A stretch of DNA of 64,000 nucleotides from an uncultured Lachnospiraceae bacterium (GTDB taxonomy: Bacteria; Bacillota; Clostridia; Lachnospirales; Lachnospiraceae). The stretch lies in assembly GCA_947589315.1 (NCBI GenBank), contig CANPZE010000002.1:1-64000 (forward strand), given 5' to 3'. Under the pieces are notes generated by a model that had not been told where the DNA came from, did no database searches, and worked only from the letters and a program-made list of their open reading frames with translations. Shown here piece after piece: positions 14,651 to 24,130 of this stretch (positions are counted from its first letter, which is position 1; the number at the start of each line of letters is the position of its first letter). The position numbers and the translations under genes were made by a program.

Positions 14651-16513
14651 ATGCAGGAAAAAGAAGAGTTGGAATATCAGCTTAGAGAACAGATAGACTT
14701 TAAGAAATTAAATGAGCTTTGCGAGTACCTCACCGATGCAGTCCGGGAAATCTTCCAGTCCTGCGGCCTTTATTTCCGTATCTTCTCCCGGGTCAAATCA
14801 GTAGAGTCCATCGCCCGCAAGCTTCTCCACGGACAATACGGCACCCAGGCCAATCCCAAGAATCTCCAGGATCTGATCGGCCTCCGTGTCGTCCTCTATT
14901 ATTATGATGACCTGAGCATCTGCAGGGATATTATGGAGAGTACCTTTCAGATGGTGGATTCCTGGTCCAAAACAAATTACAATGCCGATGAATTTAAAGC
15001 AGCCAAGATCAACGGCGTCTTTAAGATCCCCGCAGAATATTTCCGCAGCTACACGAGATCCATTTGGACCCTCCCCATCGACACCACCTTTGAGATCCAG
15101 TTCCGCACCGTTTTCTTTGAAGGCTGGCATGAGATCGAACACGATATGCGTTATAAAAGCCTCCTCTCCGATGCCCAATTCTGGCAGGGCAGCGAAGAGC
15201 TGTCCCGTATTTTGAACTGCATCCTGGCCAACCTGGAATTAAGCGACTGGTCCCTGGTACAGCTTTTCGATCAGCTGTCTTACAACCATTACAAAAATGG
15301 CAATTGGGAACTGATGCTGAAAAGCAAATTCCGCATTAAAATGGATGACAGCATCCCCCTGGATCACAGGATCCTTTCGATCTTTGACCAGAACCGGGAG
15401 GTCGCCAAACAGTTTTTTAAATGTTCCCGCCACAGCCTGATCCGGGAATTGTTAAAGCAGGATTCCACTCATGTGACGCACAATCTGATCATCCAGATCC
15501 TGAATGACACAAGCGTCCACAATGAGGAAATCGGCCGGGTATGCCGCCAGCTTGCCTCCCCGCAGGCAGAACACAGCTTCCAGAAGCCCTCTCTGTCTCC
15601 TTTAGATTCCTATACGCTATTTCATATAGATATCCCTCTGCTCCACCGGGCCAGCCGGGATATGCATAACGAATTTTTAACCGCAGCCAACATCCTGTAC
15701 AAGTGGGCAAAGCATAAGATGAATGCTGTATTTCCTGACCTGCCCGCAGATATTTCCTCCTATCATGGACAGCTCCCGGGTTACAGTCTGGATATCCGTT
15801 TCCAGCCAGGACAGCCCTCCTTTGAGATACAGCTTTGCTATATTGATACCCAGCACATCGGCACTCTTTGGCAAATGGATTCTTCCATCAAAAGAAGAGG
15901 GGATTTGCTGCAGCTTCGCCATGTTACCAGCTACAGCATCCCCCGCGGCACCATCCACAAGGAAACCTTCTGCAAGCCTTCCTTTCTCGCCGACCTGTCG
16001 AATAAGATAGGGCTGTTGGATGGGATCCGCCTGAGCGCCAAGGCGCATTTTGTCAGCAAACAAACGGACTTTGACGGATTGCTCCGCCTTTTGGAGCATC
16101 CGCAGCGCCAGCTTCCCATTGTAGTGCTTTTACAGCACGCCCCCTCTGCCTCCCAGGAAGACAAATGGGACGGATATGATATGAATACCTTTTCTGTCAA
16201 TGGAACCCGCCTTGCGAAAGTAACCGGTCTGTACTCCCATATTTTTATGATAAGCCACAGGTTTCTGGGACAATGGGTGAAGGCCCAGAACCTTTCTCCC
16301 TCAGAGGCAGACGGCTGTATTATGATCTTCTGGCCTGGTTCCCCAGAGAAAAAAGTAGAATTATTCACCCAGGAAATGGTATTTGAGACCCACTTTGATT
16401 TTAACCGGTTTGCATTTCACGATGAAACGATCTGCGAAAAGGCGTTTCGCCACAAGCTGGTACAGCTGCTGAAAAATTATAATTGCAGCAGCCTATCTCA
16501 GGGTGATTTTTAA
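14651..16513 (+). CDS. RelA/SpoT-domain protein with a large uncharacterised C-terminal half
   Basis: 620 residues; the ATG at 14651 is preceded by GAGGAAATGAT. Residues about 20-190 match the (p)ppGpp synthetase fold: RVKSVESIARKLL, LQDLIGLRVVLYYYDD, and FEIQFRTVFFEGWHEIEHDM. The usual NGYrS.H segment that stacks the guanine base is not recognisable; KINGVFKIPAEYF stands in its place, so synthesis of (p)ppGpp is doubtful. There is no HD hydrolase domain and no TGS/ACT. Residues about 330-620 match nothing I know; PIVVLLQHAPS, LAKVTGLYSHIFMIS and GCIMIFWPGSPEK suggest an alpha/beta sensor or effector-type domain. Small alarmone synthetases are usually 200-250 residues, and fusions such as CapRel act in phage defence, so a toxin or sensor role is possible but only inferred. 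It stands alone and ends 21 bp inside the convergent HtrA-like gene. Confidence 0.72.
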   Translation: MQEKEELEYQLREQIDFKKLNELCEYLTDAVREIFQSCGLYFRIFSRVKSVESIARKLLHGQYGTQANPKNLQDLIGLRVVLYYYDDLSICRDIMESTFQMVDSWSKTNYNADEFKAAKINGVFKIPAEYFRSYTRSIWTLPIDTTFEIQFRTVFFEGWHEIEHDMRYKSLLSDAQFWQGSEELSRILNCILANLELSDWSLVQLFDQLSYNHYKNGNWELMLKSKFRIKMDDSIPLDHRILSIFDQNREVAKQFFKCSRHSLIRELLKQDSTHVTHNLIIQILNDTSVHNEEIGRVCRQLASPQAEHSFQKPSLSPLDSYTLFHIDIPLLHRASRDMHNEFLTAANILYKWAKHKMNAVFPDLPADISSYHGQLPGYSLDIRFQPGQPSFEIQLCYIDTQHIGTLWQMDSSIKRRGDLLQLRHVTSYSIPRGTIHKETFCKPSFLADLSNKIGLLDGIRLSAKAHFVSKQTDFDGLLRLLEHPQRQLPIVVLLQHAPSASQEDKWDGYDMNTFSVNGTRLAKVTGLYSHIFMISHRFLGQWVKAQNLSPSEADGCIMIFWPGSPEKKVELFTQEMVFETHFDFNRFAFHDETICEKAFRHKLVQLLKNYNCSSLSQGDF

Positions 16514-17758
16514 TTTCCTGCTGACCATATCTTCTTCCTTACGCTTCACAGTCACTGTGATCCGTTCTCCCGGCCTGCAGCCGGCGAGATAACGCTGTAA
16601 CTGCTGCAGGGTCTGGACCGGATGGCCGTCTATTCCCACCAGCAGATCCGCCACCCGGATCTCCCCTTCATACGCCGGGGAATCGGGGAGGACATCTGTA
16701 ATATAAATCCCCTGTTCCTCCGAATCTCCAAGGGTTCCCTTCTGCATGTCACTTCCCTGTATCCCCAGATAGGCATGCTTGCGTCCCTGGACCAGATCAT
16801 CAATGGTGTCCTTCAGCTCAGGAAGCCCCAAAAAGGAAAAGCTGCTCTCACTGCCCACATCGGTAAGATTTTCTACTGTGATGCCGATCACCTTGCCTTT
16901 TAGATTGACAATGATCCCATTCCCATCCTCACAGGAATCAATATCCGTACAGTACATATTCACCTGTCCATCTGTGATCCCCGCAGCCACGCTGTCATTG
17001 ATAATATTGCCCCACATAACGGAATACATTACGCCATCCGGGCATCCCAGCGCAATGACGGGCGTCCCTAATTTCAGATTAGATTCACCTCCAAATTCCG
17101 CTATGGTGACAGCCTTTTGCGTATCGTCCGAAAGCTTCTCCTTATCCACCGCCAGCACAGCGATCCCCAGGTCGTCCCTTCTCCCTTTCACCTTAGCCTC
17201 TATCCGTTCCCCGCCAAGAAAGAGTACATCGGCTTTCTTTGACTCTGACAGATTCTCCGTCATCGTCAATATAAAATAGCATTCTTCTGTCTCGCAGAAT
17301 ATCACGCCACATTGCTGCGTTGTTTTCTCATTGGACTGGAACCAATCCTCATCCCGGCTCTGCGCGACTGCCACAATGCAGGACCCGCACCGTTCTCCCT
17401 GTGCGGCAATCCGTTCATTCAGCTCTTTATACTGGGTGATCGTAAAATAATCCTCCAGTTCCTCTTTCGTCAGCTTCTCTGTGGCCGGAAGGCCCGCCTC
17501 CTCGCTGCTGCCCTCCTCCATAAGCCCCGCCTCCATCCTCTGGCGGGCAACCATCGTATCCGTAACGCCAAAAATAGAAGCCACTGCCACTAAAGCCAGC
17601 CCTGATACCCCTCCAAACACGACTGCCAGAACTGCTACAATTCCGATACGTTTTATAAACTGGAGTACATGCTGCTTCTTCTGCGGCCGGATCTGTTCCG
17701 TTATAAATTGATACTTCTCCTTTTCATTGTTTTCCTTATGATCTGTGCTTCTTTTCAT
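16493..17758 (-). CDS. HtrA-like membrane-anchored protein, protease domain apparently inactive, with PDZ domain
   Basis: 421 residues: a basic cytosolic N-terminus, one membrane helix (about 36-64), a trypsin-like fold (about 105-315), and a PDZ domain (about 320-415, YLGIQGSDMQ, GIYITDVLPDSPAYEG, DLLVGIDGHPVQ). In active HtrA/DegP the catalytic His follows a YILTN.HV stretch; here the place reads YFILTMTENLS with no His. The Asp survives in DDLGIAVLAV. The GNSGGPL serine loop is replaced by SCEDGNGIIVNLKGKVIG with no Ser at the expected spot. The fold therefore appears kept and the catalysis lost. A binding or scaffold role outside the membrane is likely, but inferred. The ribosome-binding site is weak (AAGGGA, long spacing). 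Confidence 0.78.
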   Translation of the reverse strand: MKRSTDHKENNEKEKYQFITEQIRPQKKQHVLQFIKRIGIVAVLAVVFGGVSGLALVAVASIFGVTDTMVARQRMEAGLMEEGSSEEAGLPATEKLTKEELEDYFTITQYKELNERIAAQGERCGSCIVAVAQSRDEDWFQSNEKTTQQCGVIFCETEECYFILTMTENLSESKKADVLFLGGERIEAKVKGRRDDLGIAVLAVDKEKLSDDTQKAVTIAEFGGESNLKLGTPVIALGCPDGVMYSVMWGNIINDSVAAGITDGQVNMYCTDIDSCEDGNGIIVNLKGKVIGITVENLTDVGSESSFSFLGLPELKDTIDDLVQGRKHAYLGIQGSDMQKGTLGDSEEQGIYITDVLPDSPAYEGEIRVADLLVGIDGHPVQTLQQLQRYLAGCRPGERITVTVKRKEEDMVSRKLKITLR

Positions 17759-18093
17759 TTACATCTCATTCCCTTCTGCTGCTATGGTTCCATATCTTTT
17801 CATTTCTTCAGCCTCTCAATCCTTTTATTTTTCCGTTCTCTCTTGATATGGTAATTATAGCACAAAAATATGAATCTTTTATGAATATTTTGTTACTATT
17901 CACGGCGAATATATTGATTATGTTTATTTTGCACAAATCCATTCCTGATTTATTGTACAGTTTTACCATTCTCTTGTTCCATTTTATATTTCTTTTTTAT
18001 TTCTTAAGGCTATTGCTATTCCCTAAAGAAGTGTTGTATGATAGGAAAAGCTATCAATTCGCATAACCGATTATCAGAATGGAGTTTTTATAT
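17759..18093. other. Divergent intergenic region between the HtrA-like gene and mutS2
   Basis: About 335 AT-rich bases with no credible ORF. It must hold both divergent promoters. On the plus strand TTGCTA (18013-18018), an 18-bp spacer and TATGAT (18037-18042) could serve mutS2. Confidence 0.45.
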
Positions 18094-20478
18094 ATGAACC
18101 AGAAAGTACTGCGCACCTTGGAATATGATAAGATCAGGGAGCAGTTGACAGCTCTTGCGGCCTCCCCCCTGGGAAAGGAATACTGCCAGCAACTGCTTCC
18201 CTCCTCGGACAGGAACTGGATCCTCACATCCCAGCGCGAGACCTCGGACGCCCTGACACATATTTTAATGAAAGGAGAGATTTCCTTTGGCGGCGTCATG
18301 GATATCCGCGAAAGCCTGAAACGCCTGGAGATCGGTTCCACTCTCAGCTGCCCGGAGCTGCTGGCTATCGCCTCCCTTCTCTCCACCGCCGCTTCCGTGA
18401 AATCTTTTTTCCGCCAGACCTTTGATAAAGAAGAGGCCCCCCGGGACTCTCTCTATGAACGATACGAATTATTGGAGCCCCTGGCTCCCCTGCTGCAGGA
18501 AATCAGGCGCTGCATCCTGGCAGAGGATGAATTGGCCGATGACGCCAGCCCTGGCTTATCCCAGGTACGCCGCCAATTAAAGATCTCCAACGACAGGATC
18601 CGCGAGCAGCTTACCGCTATCCTGAACAATTCCAGGAATATGCTGCAGGACGCCATCATTACTATGCGCAACGGCAGATTCTGCCTTCCTGTCAAGGCAG
18701 AATACCGTTCCTCCTTCCATGGAATGCTGCATGACCAATCTGCTACCGGTTCCACCCTCTTCATTGAACCGGCCGCCGTAGTCAAGCTCAATAATGATAT
18801 CCGGGATTTGGAACTAAAGGAACAGGAAGAAATCGAAAAAATCCTGGCTCAGTTAAGCAATTTAGCCGCCGAGCAGTCCCAGCTCCTGGAACAGGACTTT
18901 ATGATCCTGTCCGAGCTGGATTTTATCTTTGCCAAAGGGATGCTTTCCAAGAAGCAGCGCGGGACGGAGCCAAAATTCCCAGAGGAGGGCTATATTAATA
19001 TTAAGAAGGGACGCCACCCGCTGATCGATCCTTTGCATGTCGTCCCCATAGACATCCATCTGGGGAAAGACTTCTCTCTGCTGATCGTCACCGGGCCTAA
19101 TACAGGAGGCAAGACGGTCTCCCTGAAGACTGTGGGATTATTTTCCCTGATGGGACAGGCCGGACTGCATATTCCCGCCTTCGATGGCTCCAGCCTGAAG
19201 ATTTTTCAGGAGATCTATGCAGACATTGGCGATGAACAAAGCATTGAGCAGAGCTTAAGCACTTTCTCTTCCCATATGACCAATACCGTGTCCATCCTAT
19301 CCCAGGCAGACAGCGACAGCCTGGTGCTTTTCGATGAGCTGGGGGCCGGTACGGATCCAATAGAAGGGGCGGCCCTGGCTACCGCTATCCTCTCCGACCT
19401 GCACCAGCGCCATTCTATCGTTATGGCTACTACCCATTACAGTGAATTGAAGCTGTATGCTCTGCAGACGCCGGATGTGGAAAATGCCTGCTGCGAATTT
19501 GACGTGTCCACACTGCGTCCCACTTACCGCCTGCTGATCGGCGTGCCGGGAAAAAGCAATGCATTTGCCATATCCGGCAAGCTGGGACTTTCTGAATCCA
19601 TCATCCAGGACGCCAGGGAAAGAGTAACCTCTGACGCCCAGAACTTTGAAGATGTCTTAAGTAACCTGGAAGCCACCCGGATCCGCCTGGAGCAGGAGCA
19701 GCAGAAGGCGGCGGCCAACCGCAAGGAAATTTCCGCACTGAAAAAGGAATTGCGGGAGAAGACAGAGAAGCTGGAGCAGAGCAAGGAAAAAATATTACAG
19801 AATGCCAACCAGGAAGCGAGCCGGATTCTTTCCGAGGCAAAGGAATATGCAGACGAAACAATCCGTAAATATACAAAGTGGGCTAAAAGCGACCGCCATA
19901 TCCAGGAAATGGAGGAGGAGCGGGCGCAGCTCCGGGAACAGCTAAACAAACGGCAGGCGGGGGCCGGCCTCTCTGGCGGCAAGCAGCACAAAAACAAGAA
20001 AATCAAAGCTTCAGACCTGAAGATCGGTTCCAATGTGCGCATCCTTTCCCTGAATTCTAAGGGAACTGTCAGCACCCTTCCCAATGAGAAGGGAGATTTG
20101 TTCGTTCATGCAGGCTTGCTGCGGACCCAGGTGAACATTCAGGATCTGGAACTTCTTCCGGAAGAGATCCCCTCTGCCTCTAAGCCAAAGGGAAAAAGCG
20201 GCAGCGGCAGGATACGTATGGAAAAATCCGCCTCAGTCGGGCAAAGCGTAAATTTGATCGGGATGACAGTGGATGAAGCAATCCCCGTACTGAACAAATA
20301 TCTGGACGATGCCTATCTGGCCCATATGAGCCAGGTTACTGTGATCCACGGCAGAGGCACCGGAGCCCTCCGCAAAGCAGTCCATGACCAGCTTAAACAA
20401 CTGAAATATGTTAAATCCTACCGGCTCGGGGAGTTTAACGAGGGGAACACCGGAGCCACGATTGTAACCTTCCGGTAA
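18094..20478 (+). CDS. mutS2: Endonuclease MutS2 (Rqc-type collided-ribosome factor)
   Basis: The track uses the ATG at 18079, but that ATG forms part of the GGAG ribosome-binding site for the ATG at 18094 (MNQKVLRTLEYDKI), which gives a 794-residue protein. Order: N-terminal core and clamp (to about 290), ATPase with GPNTGGKTVSLKTVG and DELGAGTDPIEGAALA, a long charged coiled coil (about 520-630), a KOW-like linker (ASDLKIGSNVRILSLNSKG), and a C-terminal Smr domain with LIGMTVDEAIPVL and VIHGRGTGALR. The mismatch-recognition domain of MutS is missing, as in all MutS2. Family roles are suppression of recombination and, in Bacillus, splitting of collided ribosomes. Confidence 0.96.
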   Translation: MNQKVLRTLEYDKIREQLTALAASPLGKEYCQQLLPSSDRNWILTSQRETSDALTHILMKGEISFGGVMDIRESLKRLEIGSTLSCPELLAIASLLSTAASVKSFFRQTFDKEEAPRDSLYERYELLEPLAPLLQEIRRCILAEDELADDASPGLSQVRRQLKISNDRIREQLTAILNNSRNMLQDAIITMRNGRFCLPVKAEYRSSFHGMLHDQSATGSTLFIEPAAVVKLNNDIRDLELKEQEEIEKILAQLSNLAAEQSQLLEQDFMILSELDFIFAKGMLSKKQRGTEPKFPEEGYINIKKGRHPLIDPLHVVPIDIHLGKDFSLLIVTGPNTGGKTVSLKTVGLFSLMGQAGLHIPAFDGSSLKIFQEIYADIGDEQSIEQSLSTFSSHMTNTVSILSQADSDSLVLFDELGAGTDPIEGAALATAILSDLHQRHSIVMATTHYSELKLYALQTPDVENACCEFDVSTLRPTYRLLIGVPGKSNAFAISGKLGLSESIIQDARERVTSDAQNFEDVLSNLEATRIRLEQEQQKAAANRKEISALKKELREKTEKLEQSKEKILQNANQEASRILSEAKEYADETIRKYTKWAKSDRHIQEMEEERAQLREQLNKRQAGAGLSGGKQHKNKKIKASDLKIGSNVRILSLNSKGTVSTLPNEKGDLFVHAGLLRTQVNIQDLELLPEEIPSASKPKGKSGSGRIRMEKSASVGQSVNLIGMTVDEAIPVLNKYLDDAYLAHMSQVTVIHGRGTGALRKAVHDQLKQLKYVKSYRLGEFNEGNTGATIVTFR

Positions 20479-20523
20479 CCATACAGAGAGAAAGGACAAC
20501 AGCAATTATCGCTTGGTGAAAAT

Positions 20524-21273
20524 ATGACGCAAAAGCAAAAAATACTCATTGTGGATGATGATAACAATATTGCAGAATTGATCAGCCTCTACCTGACAAA
20601 AGAGTGCTTTGATACCTGTGTAGTAGGAGACGGCCAACAAGCTTTGTCTCAGGTTACGGAATACCAGCCTGACCTGCTGCTTTTGGATATTATGCTGCCA
20701 GGTATGGATGGTTATGAAATACTCCGGGAAATCCGCAAAACCTCCTCCCTTCCTGTCATTATGCTGTCTGCCAAAGGAGAGACCTTTGACAAGGTCCTGG
20801 GGCTGGAGCTGGGGGCCGATGACTATATCATGAAGCCCTTCGATTCCAAGGAACTGGTTGCCCGGGTGAAAGCAGTCCTGCGCCGTTTTTCCCAAAGCCA
20901 GCAAGCCCTGCCTTCCCCCACTCCCTTTCCTGCCACCCTCCCGCAAGAATGCGTCCATTTTGAGGACCTGATCATCAATTTGACAGATTACTCCGTTTAT
21001 TTCCAAAACAAACGGATAGACATGCCGCCAAAAGAACTGGAATTATTCTATTTCCTGGCCTCGCATCCCAACCAGGTATTCACTCGGGAACAGCTGCTGG
21101 ACCACATCTGGAGCTATGACTATGTAGGAGATACCAGAACGGTAGACGTCCATATAAAGCGGCTCCGGGAGAAGTTTACAGACCACCCTCTATGGAATAT
21201 CGCCACTGTCTGGGGCATTGGCTACAAATTTGAATATTTGGGTTCACAGGCAGAAACATTCAAGAAAAGCTGA
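20524..21273 (+). CDS. OmpR/PhoB-family response regulator
   Basis: 249 residues. Receiver domain with acidic cluster LIVDDDNN, phospho-acceptor Asp55 in LLLLDIMLPGMDG, VIMLSAKGE and YIMKPFDSKEL. A winged-helix output domain follows (about 145-240) with MPPKELELFYFLASHPNQVFTREQLLDHIW and TVDVHIKRLREKF. It starts 45 bp after mutS2, preceded by a weak ribosome-binding region, and is followed after 14 bp by its sensor kinase. A role upstream of the GH5 lipoprotein or envelope genes is possible from position only. Confidence 0.93.
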   Translation: MTQKQKILIVDDDNNIAELISLYLTKECFDTCVVGDGQQALSQVTEYQPDLLLLDIMLPGMDGYEILREIRKTSSLPVIMLSAKGETFDKVLGLELGADDYIMKPFDSKELVARVKAVLRRFSQSQQALPSPTPFPATLPQECVHFEDLIINLTDYSVYFQNKRIDMPPKELELFYFLASHPNQVFTREQLLDHIWSYDYVGDTRTVDVHIKRLREKFTDHPLWNIATVWGIGYKFEYLGSQAETFKKS

Positions 21274-21287
21274 GAAAGGAATTTGTA

Positions 21288-22721
21288 TTGAAGACTACAA
21301 TCCGCACAAAATTTATCCTGTACTACCTCTTACTCGCCCTGGCAATGCAGATGTTATTCCATTGTTACGGCCACAAGATCGTTGTCCAAAAGATTTTGGA
21401 ATCGTCTGAAGCCAATCTGTATGACAAAGCCGTTGCAATCTGCCAGGAATATATTTCCGATGATCCCTCTTCGCAGGCGCAGCTGAATATCTCTATTCCC
21501 GAGCTGAGAACCCGGCTCCGCTCTCTGGACACTTTGTCGGATATACGGGTATGGCTGGCAGATGCTTCTGGCAATATACTGCTAGACTCCCATCGGGAAC
21601 ATAATGCAGAACAGGAGAATATCAACGCCTATGACCCCCATTTCCTGACCCAGCGCACCAATATAGGCAACACTCTGGGAACATTGCAGGGGGAAGAGAC
21701 GCTTTCCCTGGTGCAGCCTCTTACCTCCAATATGAATACAAAAGGATACCTGGTATTGTTGCTGCCCATGGAAAACATCCAGAAGAGAGCCCAGTTCTAT
21801 ATCAATACCCTCACCCCCTTCTCTCTTCTGTTCCTCTTCCTACTGCTTTTGGCCTTCCTTTGCCTGGATTACCAGATAACACGCCCTCTCCGCTCCATGA
21901 CTAAGGCCGCCCGACAGTATGCCTCCAATCATTTTGAACACCCCATGCCTCACTTTGCCGATCCAAATTACCGGCAATTGGCGGCGACCCTGGAATACCT
22001 GGCAGAGAAAATGAAAGCCATGAATGACTATCAGAAAAAATTCGTTGCCAACGTATCCCATGACTTCCGCTCTCCCCTCACATCCATCAAAGGCTATACG
22101 GAAGCCATCCTTGACGGCACGATCCCTCCGGAGAAGCAGAAAAAATATTTAGATATCATCCTATTTGAGACCCAAAGGCTTACCAAGCTTACTTCCAACC
22201 TGCTGGAACTCAACCAGTTCGAGACCAGCAAAATGCTATTACAGTTCAGCACCTTTAACATTAACCATATCCTGAAAATGACCACCGCAGCCTTTGAGCA
22301 GCAATGCCTCCAAAAGCGTATTACCTTCCGCCTGACCTTCAGCGATAAAAACTTATTGGTGGACGCCGATATCACTAAAATCGAGCGCGTCATCCAGAAT
22401 CTGGTAGACAATGCCATCAAATTCAGCAAGCCAGATTCTTCTATTGACATCAGTACCGTAAAACGCAATGACAAAGTATTTGTATCCGTGAAAGACCATG
22501 GTGTGGGGATTCCTAAAGAAAACTTAGAAAAGATTTGGTCCCGTTTTTATAAGACAGAAACATCCCGGGGACAGGACAAGACCGGGAATGGTCTGGGATT
22601 ATCCATCACCAAGGAGATCATCCAGGCACACGGCGAGAATATCAAGGTTATAAGCACAGAGGGCGCGGGTACGGAGTTCATCTTCTCTCTCCAGTCCCAC
22701 GCCCCTGATTCCCGGCATTAA
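21288..22721 (+). CDS. Membrane sensor histidine kinase (partner of the OmpR-type regulator)
   Basis: 477 residues starting at TTG (21288) with AAAGGA upstream. An N-terminal helix (about 8-25), an extracellular sensor of about 140 residues, a second helix (about 177-195), a HAMP linker (QITRPLRSMTKAARQYASNH), HisKA with FVANVSHDFRSPLTSIKGYTEAIL (His258), and an ATPase domain with LVDNAIKFSK, DHGVGIPKENL and GNGLGLSITKEI. The layout is that of PhoR/WalK-like kinases. The input signal cannot be read from sequence. It ends 14 bp before the convergent GH5 gene. Confidence 0.93.
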   Translation: MKTTIRTKFILYYLLLALAMQMLFHCYGHKIVVQKILESSEANLYDKAVAICQEYISDDPSSQAQLNISIPELRTRLRSLDTLSDIRVWLADASGNILLDSHREHNAEQENINAYDPHFLTQRTNIGNTLGTLQGEETLSLVQPLTSNMNTKGYLVLLLPMENIQKRAQFYINTLTPFSLLFLFLLLLAFLCLDYQITRPLRSMTKAARQYASNHFEHPMPHFADPNYRQLAATLEYLAEKMKAMNDYQKKFVANVSHDFRSPLTSIKGYTEAILDGTIPPEKQKKYLDIILFETQRLTKLTSNLLELNQFETSKMLLQFSTFNINHILKMTTAAFEQQCLQKRITFRLTFSDKNLLVDADITKIERVIQNLVDNAIKFSKPDSSIDISTVKRNDKVFVSVKDHGVGIPKENLEKIWSRFYKTETSRGQDKTGNGLGLSITKEIIQAHGENIKVISTEGAGTEFIFSLQSHAPDSRH

Positions 22722-22734
22722 CCCCGCAGGCCTC

Positions 22735-24018
22735 CTATTTTGTTTTCCGGATCTTATAGTCCTCTCCGCTTACGGCGCGGGCAAGCGCTTCTTGCAAGCC
22801 CTCCACCTTCCATTTCATATTGGTCCGGTCATACATCCCGCCATTGTCCCACAGGAAGGTGGCAATGCCCTTGCTGTGGCAATACTGCACCAGATTTTCT
22901 GCAAAGTAAATGCAGCTTGCGGTTTCATTATTTCCAAAGCCATACTCTCCGATCAGGACCGGGATCCCCTTTGCTGTATAATGCCCATATATGGCATCGA
23001 TCTTTTCATGCATAAGCTTAACATCTGCTTTGGTTCCCCAGGTATTCTGAATATTGGTGGTACAAAATTCCCACGGCGTATAGTAATGGACCGAAAGGAT
23101 CAGCTTATCTTTTACGGTATCCTCAGGCATCTGGTAAAGCTTATTGCAGGTTGCCTCAATATCCGTCCAGTATCCTGCGATCAGCAGATGGCGGGTCGCA
23201 TTGTTGCCGCCAGTCCCCCGGACTACGTCTACAAATGCCTGATTCATTTCATTCAGCAGGGCATAAGCCTCCTCACTGGGCAGGTCGTCAAATCCCACCT
23301 CATTCATGGATTCCAGAATCAGATGATCAGAATAATTAGCAAAACGCCGGGCAATCTGCTCCCAAACCGCCTTATACCTGGCCATGACCTCGTCTTTCTG
23401 GCTGCTGTCGGAAGCATTGCGGATCCAGGCGCCAAAATCCGGATCCCCGCCCCCGTCATGGTGCATGTTAAGGATCACATACATTTCATTTTCATATGCG
23501 TACCGGACTACTTCCTCCACCCGGTCCATCCATTCTCCATCAATCGCATAGTCCGGAGCTTCCCCGGTATGATCCCGCCAGGTCACCGGTATCCTCACCC
23601 CGTTGATTCCATCGTTTTTCAGGTTATCCAGCAATTCCTTCGTAGTCTTTACATTTCCCCAAAGAGTCTCATCCACTGTCTCTGCAGTCTCGTCCGCCTT
23701 CCCATCGCCGTCTCGGTCTGCATTGCACACATCCAGAGTATCTCCCAGATTCCAGCCAAGCTGTATCTCATCTACAAGCTGCTGCGCTGTCAAATCCCGC
23801 ATTTGGGCGGGCGTTGTCTCATAGGGGGAACCCTGGCCTGCTTCCTTTTCTCCATCAGCGCTCTCTCCCAGCTGTTCCTGGGTAGCAGAGGCCGCCTGTT
23901 CCTCCCGGCGGGAAGACGCCTCCTGTTCATTTCCCTTGCATCCGGCCAAAACAGATGCCGCCGTCAACAGGGCGATCACTGCCGGAGCAATTCTTTTCGT
24001 TACAAATTGTTTTCTCAT
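22735..24018 (-). CDS. Glycoside hydrolase family 5 lipoprotein (cellulase/endoglucanase-like)
   Basis: 427 residues. Basic N-terminus, hydrophobic core and lipobox VLAGC (Cys27) mark a lipoprotein held on the outer face of the membrane. A Ser/Glu/Gln-rich linker (28-75) precedes the GH5 barrel: GWNLGDTLD, VRIPVTWRDH, LNMHHDG, the acid/base Glu240 in ESMNEVGF, HYYTPW, and the nucleophile Glu358 in LIGEYGF, then FLWDNGG. Both catalytic Glu are kept, so it should be active on beta-glucan-type substrates. Between the first strand and the ETLWGN stretch an insert DRDGDGKADE resembles a calcium-binding loop. It has GGAG 8 nt before the start. Confidence 0.9.
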   Translation of the reverse strand: MRKQFVTKRIAPAVIALLTAASVLAGCKGNEQEASSRREEQAASATQEQLGESADGEKEAGQGSPYETTPAQMRDLTAQQLVDEIQLGWNLGDTLDVCNADRDGDGKADETAETVDETLWGNVKTTKELLDNLKNDGINGVRIPVTWRDHTGEAPDYAIDGEWMDRVEEVVRYAYENEMYVILNMHHDGGGDPDFGAWIRNASDSSQKDEVMARYKAVWEQIARRFANYSDHLILESMNEVGFDDLPSEEAYALLNEMNQAFVDVVRGTGGNNATRHLLIAGYWTDIEATCNKLYQMPEDTVKDKLILSVHYYTPWEFCTTNIQNTWGTKADVKLMHEKIDAIYGHYTAKGIPVLIGEYGFGNNETASCIYFAENLVQYCHSKGIATFLWDNGGMYDRTNMKWKVEGLQEALARAVSGEDYKIRKTK

Positions 24019-24130
24019 CCCAAAATCTCCTTTTAGTCAAAAAGGATTCCAGCGCCGCCTTGCAAGATCTGAAATCCTTTTCTACATATTATATAATAAT
24101 TACAACAAAGATCATTCTCTTATGGCCAGA

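Noticed and set aside
22792-24036. 414-residue plus-strand ORF
   Set aside because: It is the antisense of the GH5 gene, whose catalytic motifs are intact on the minus strand.
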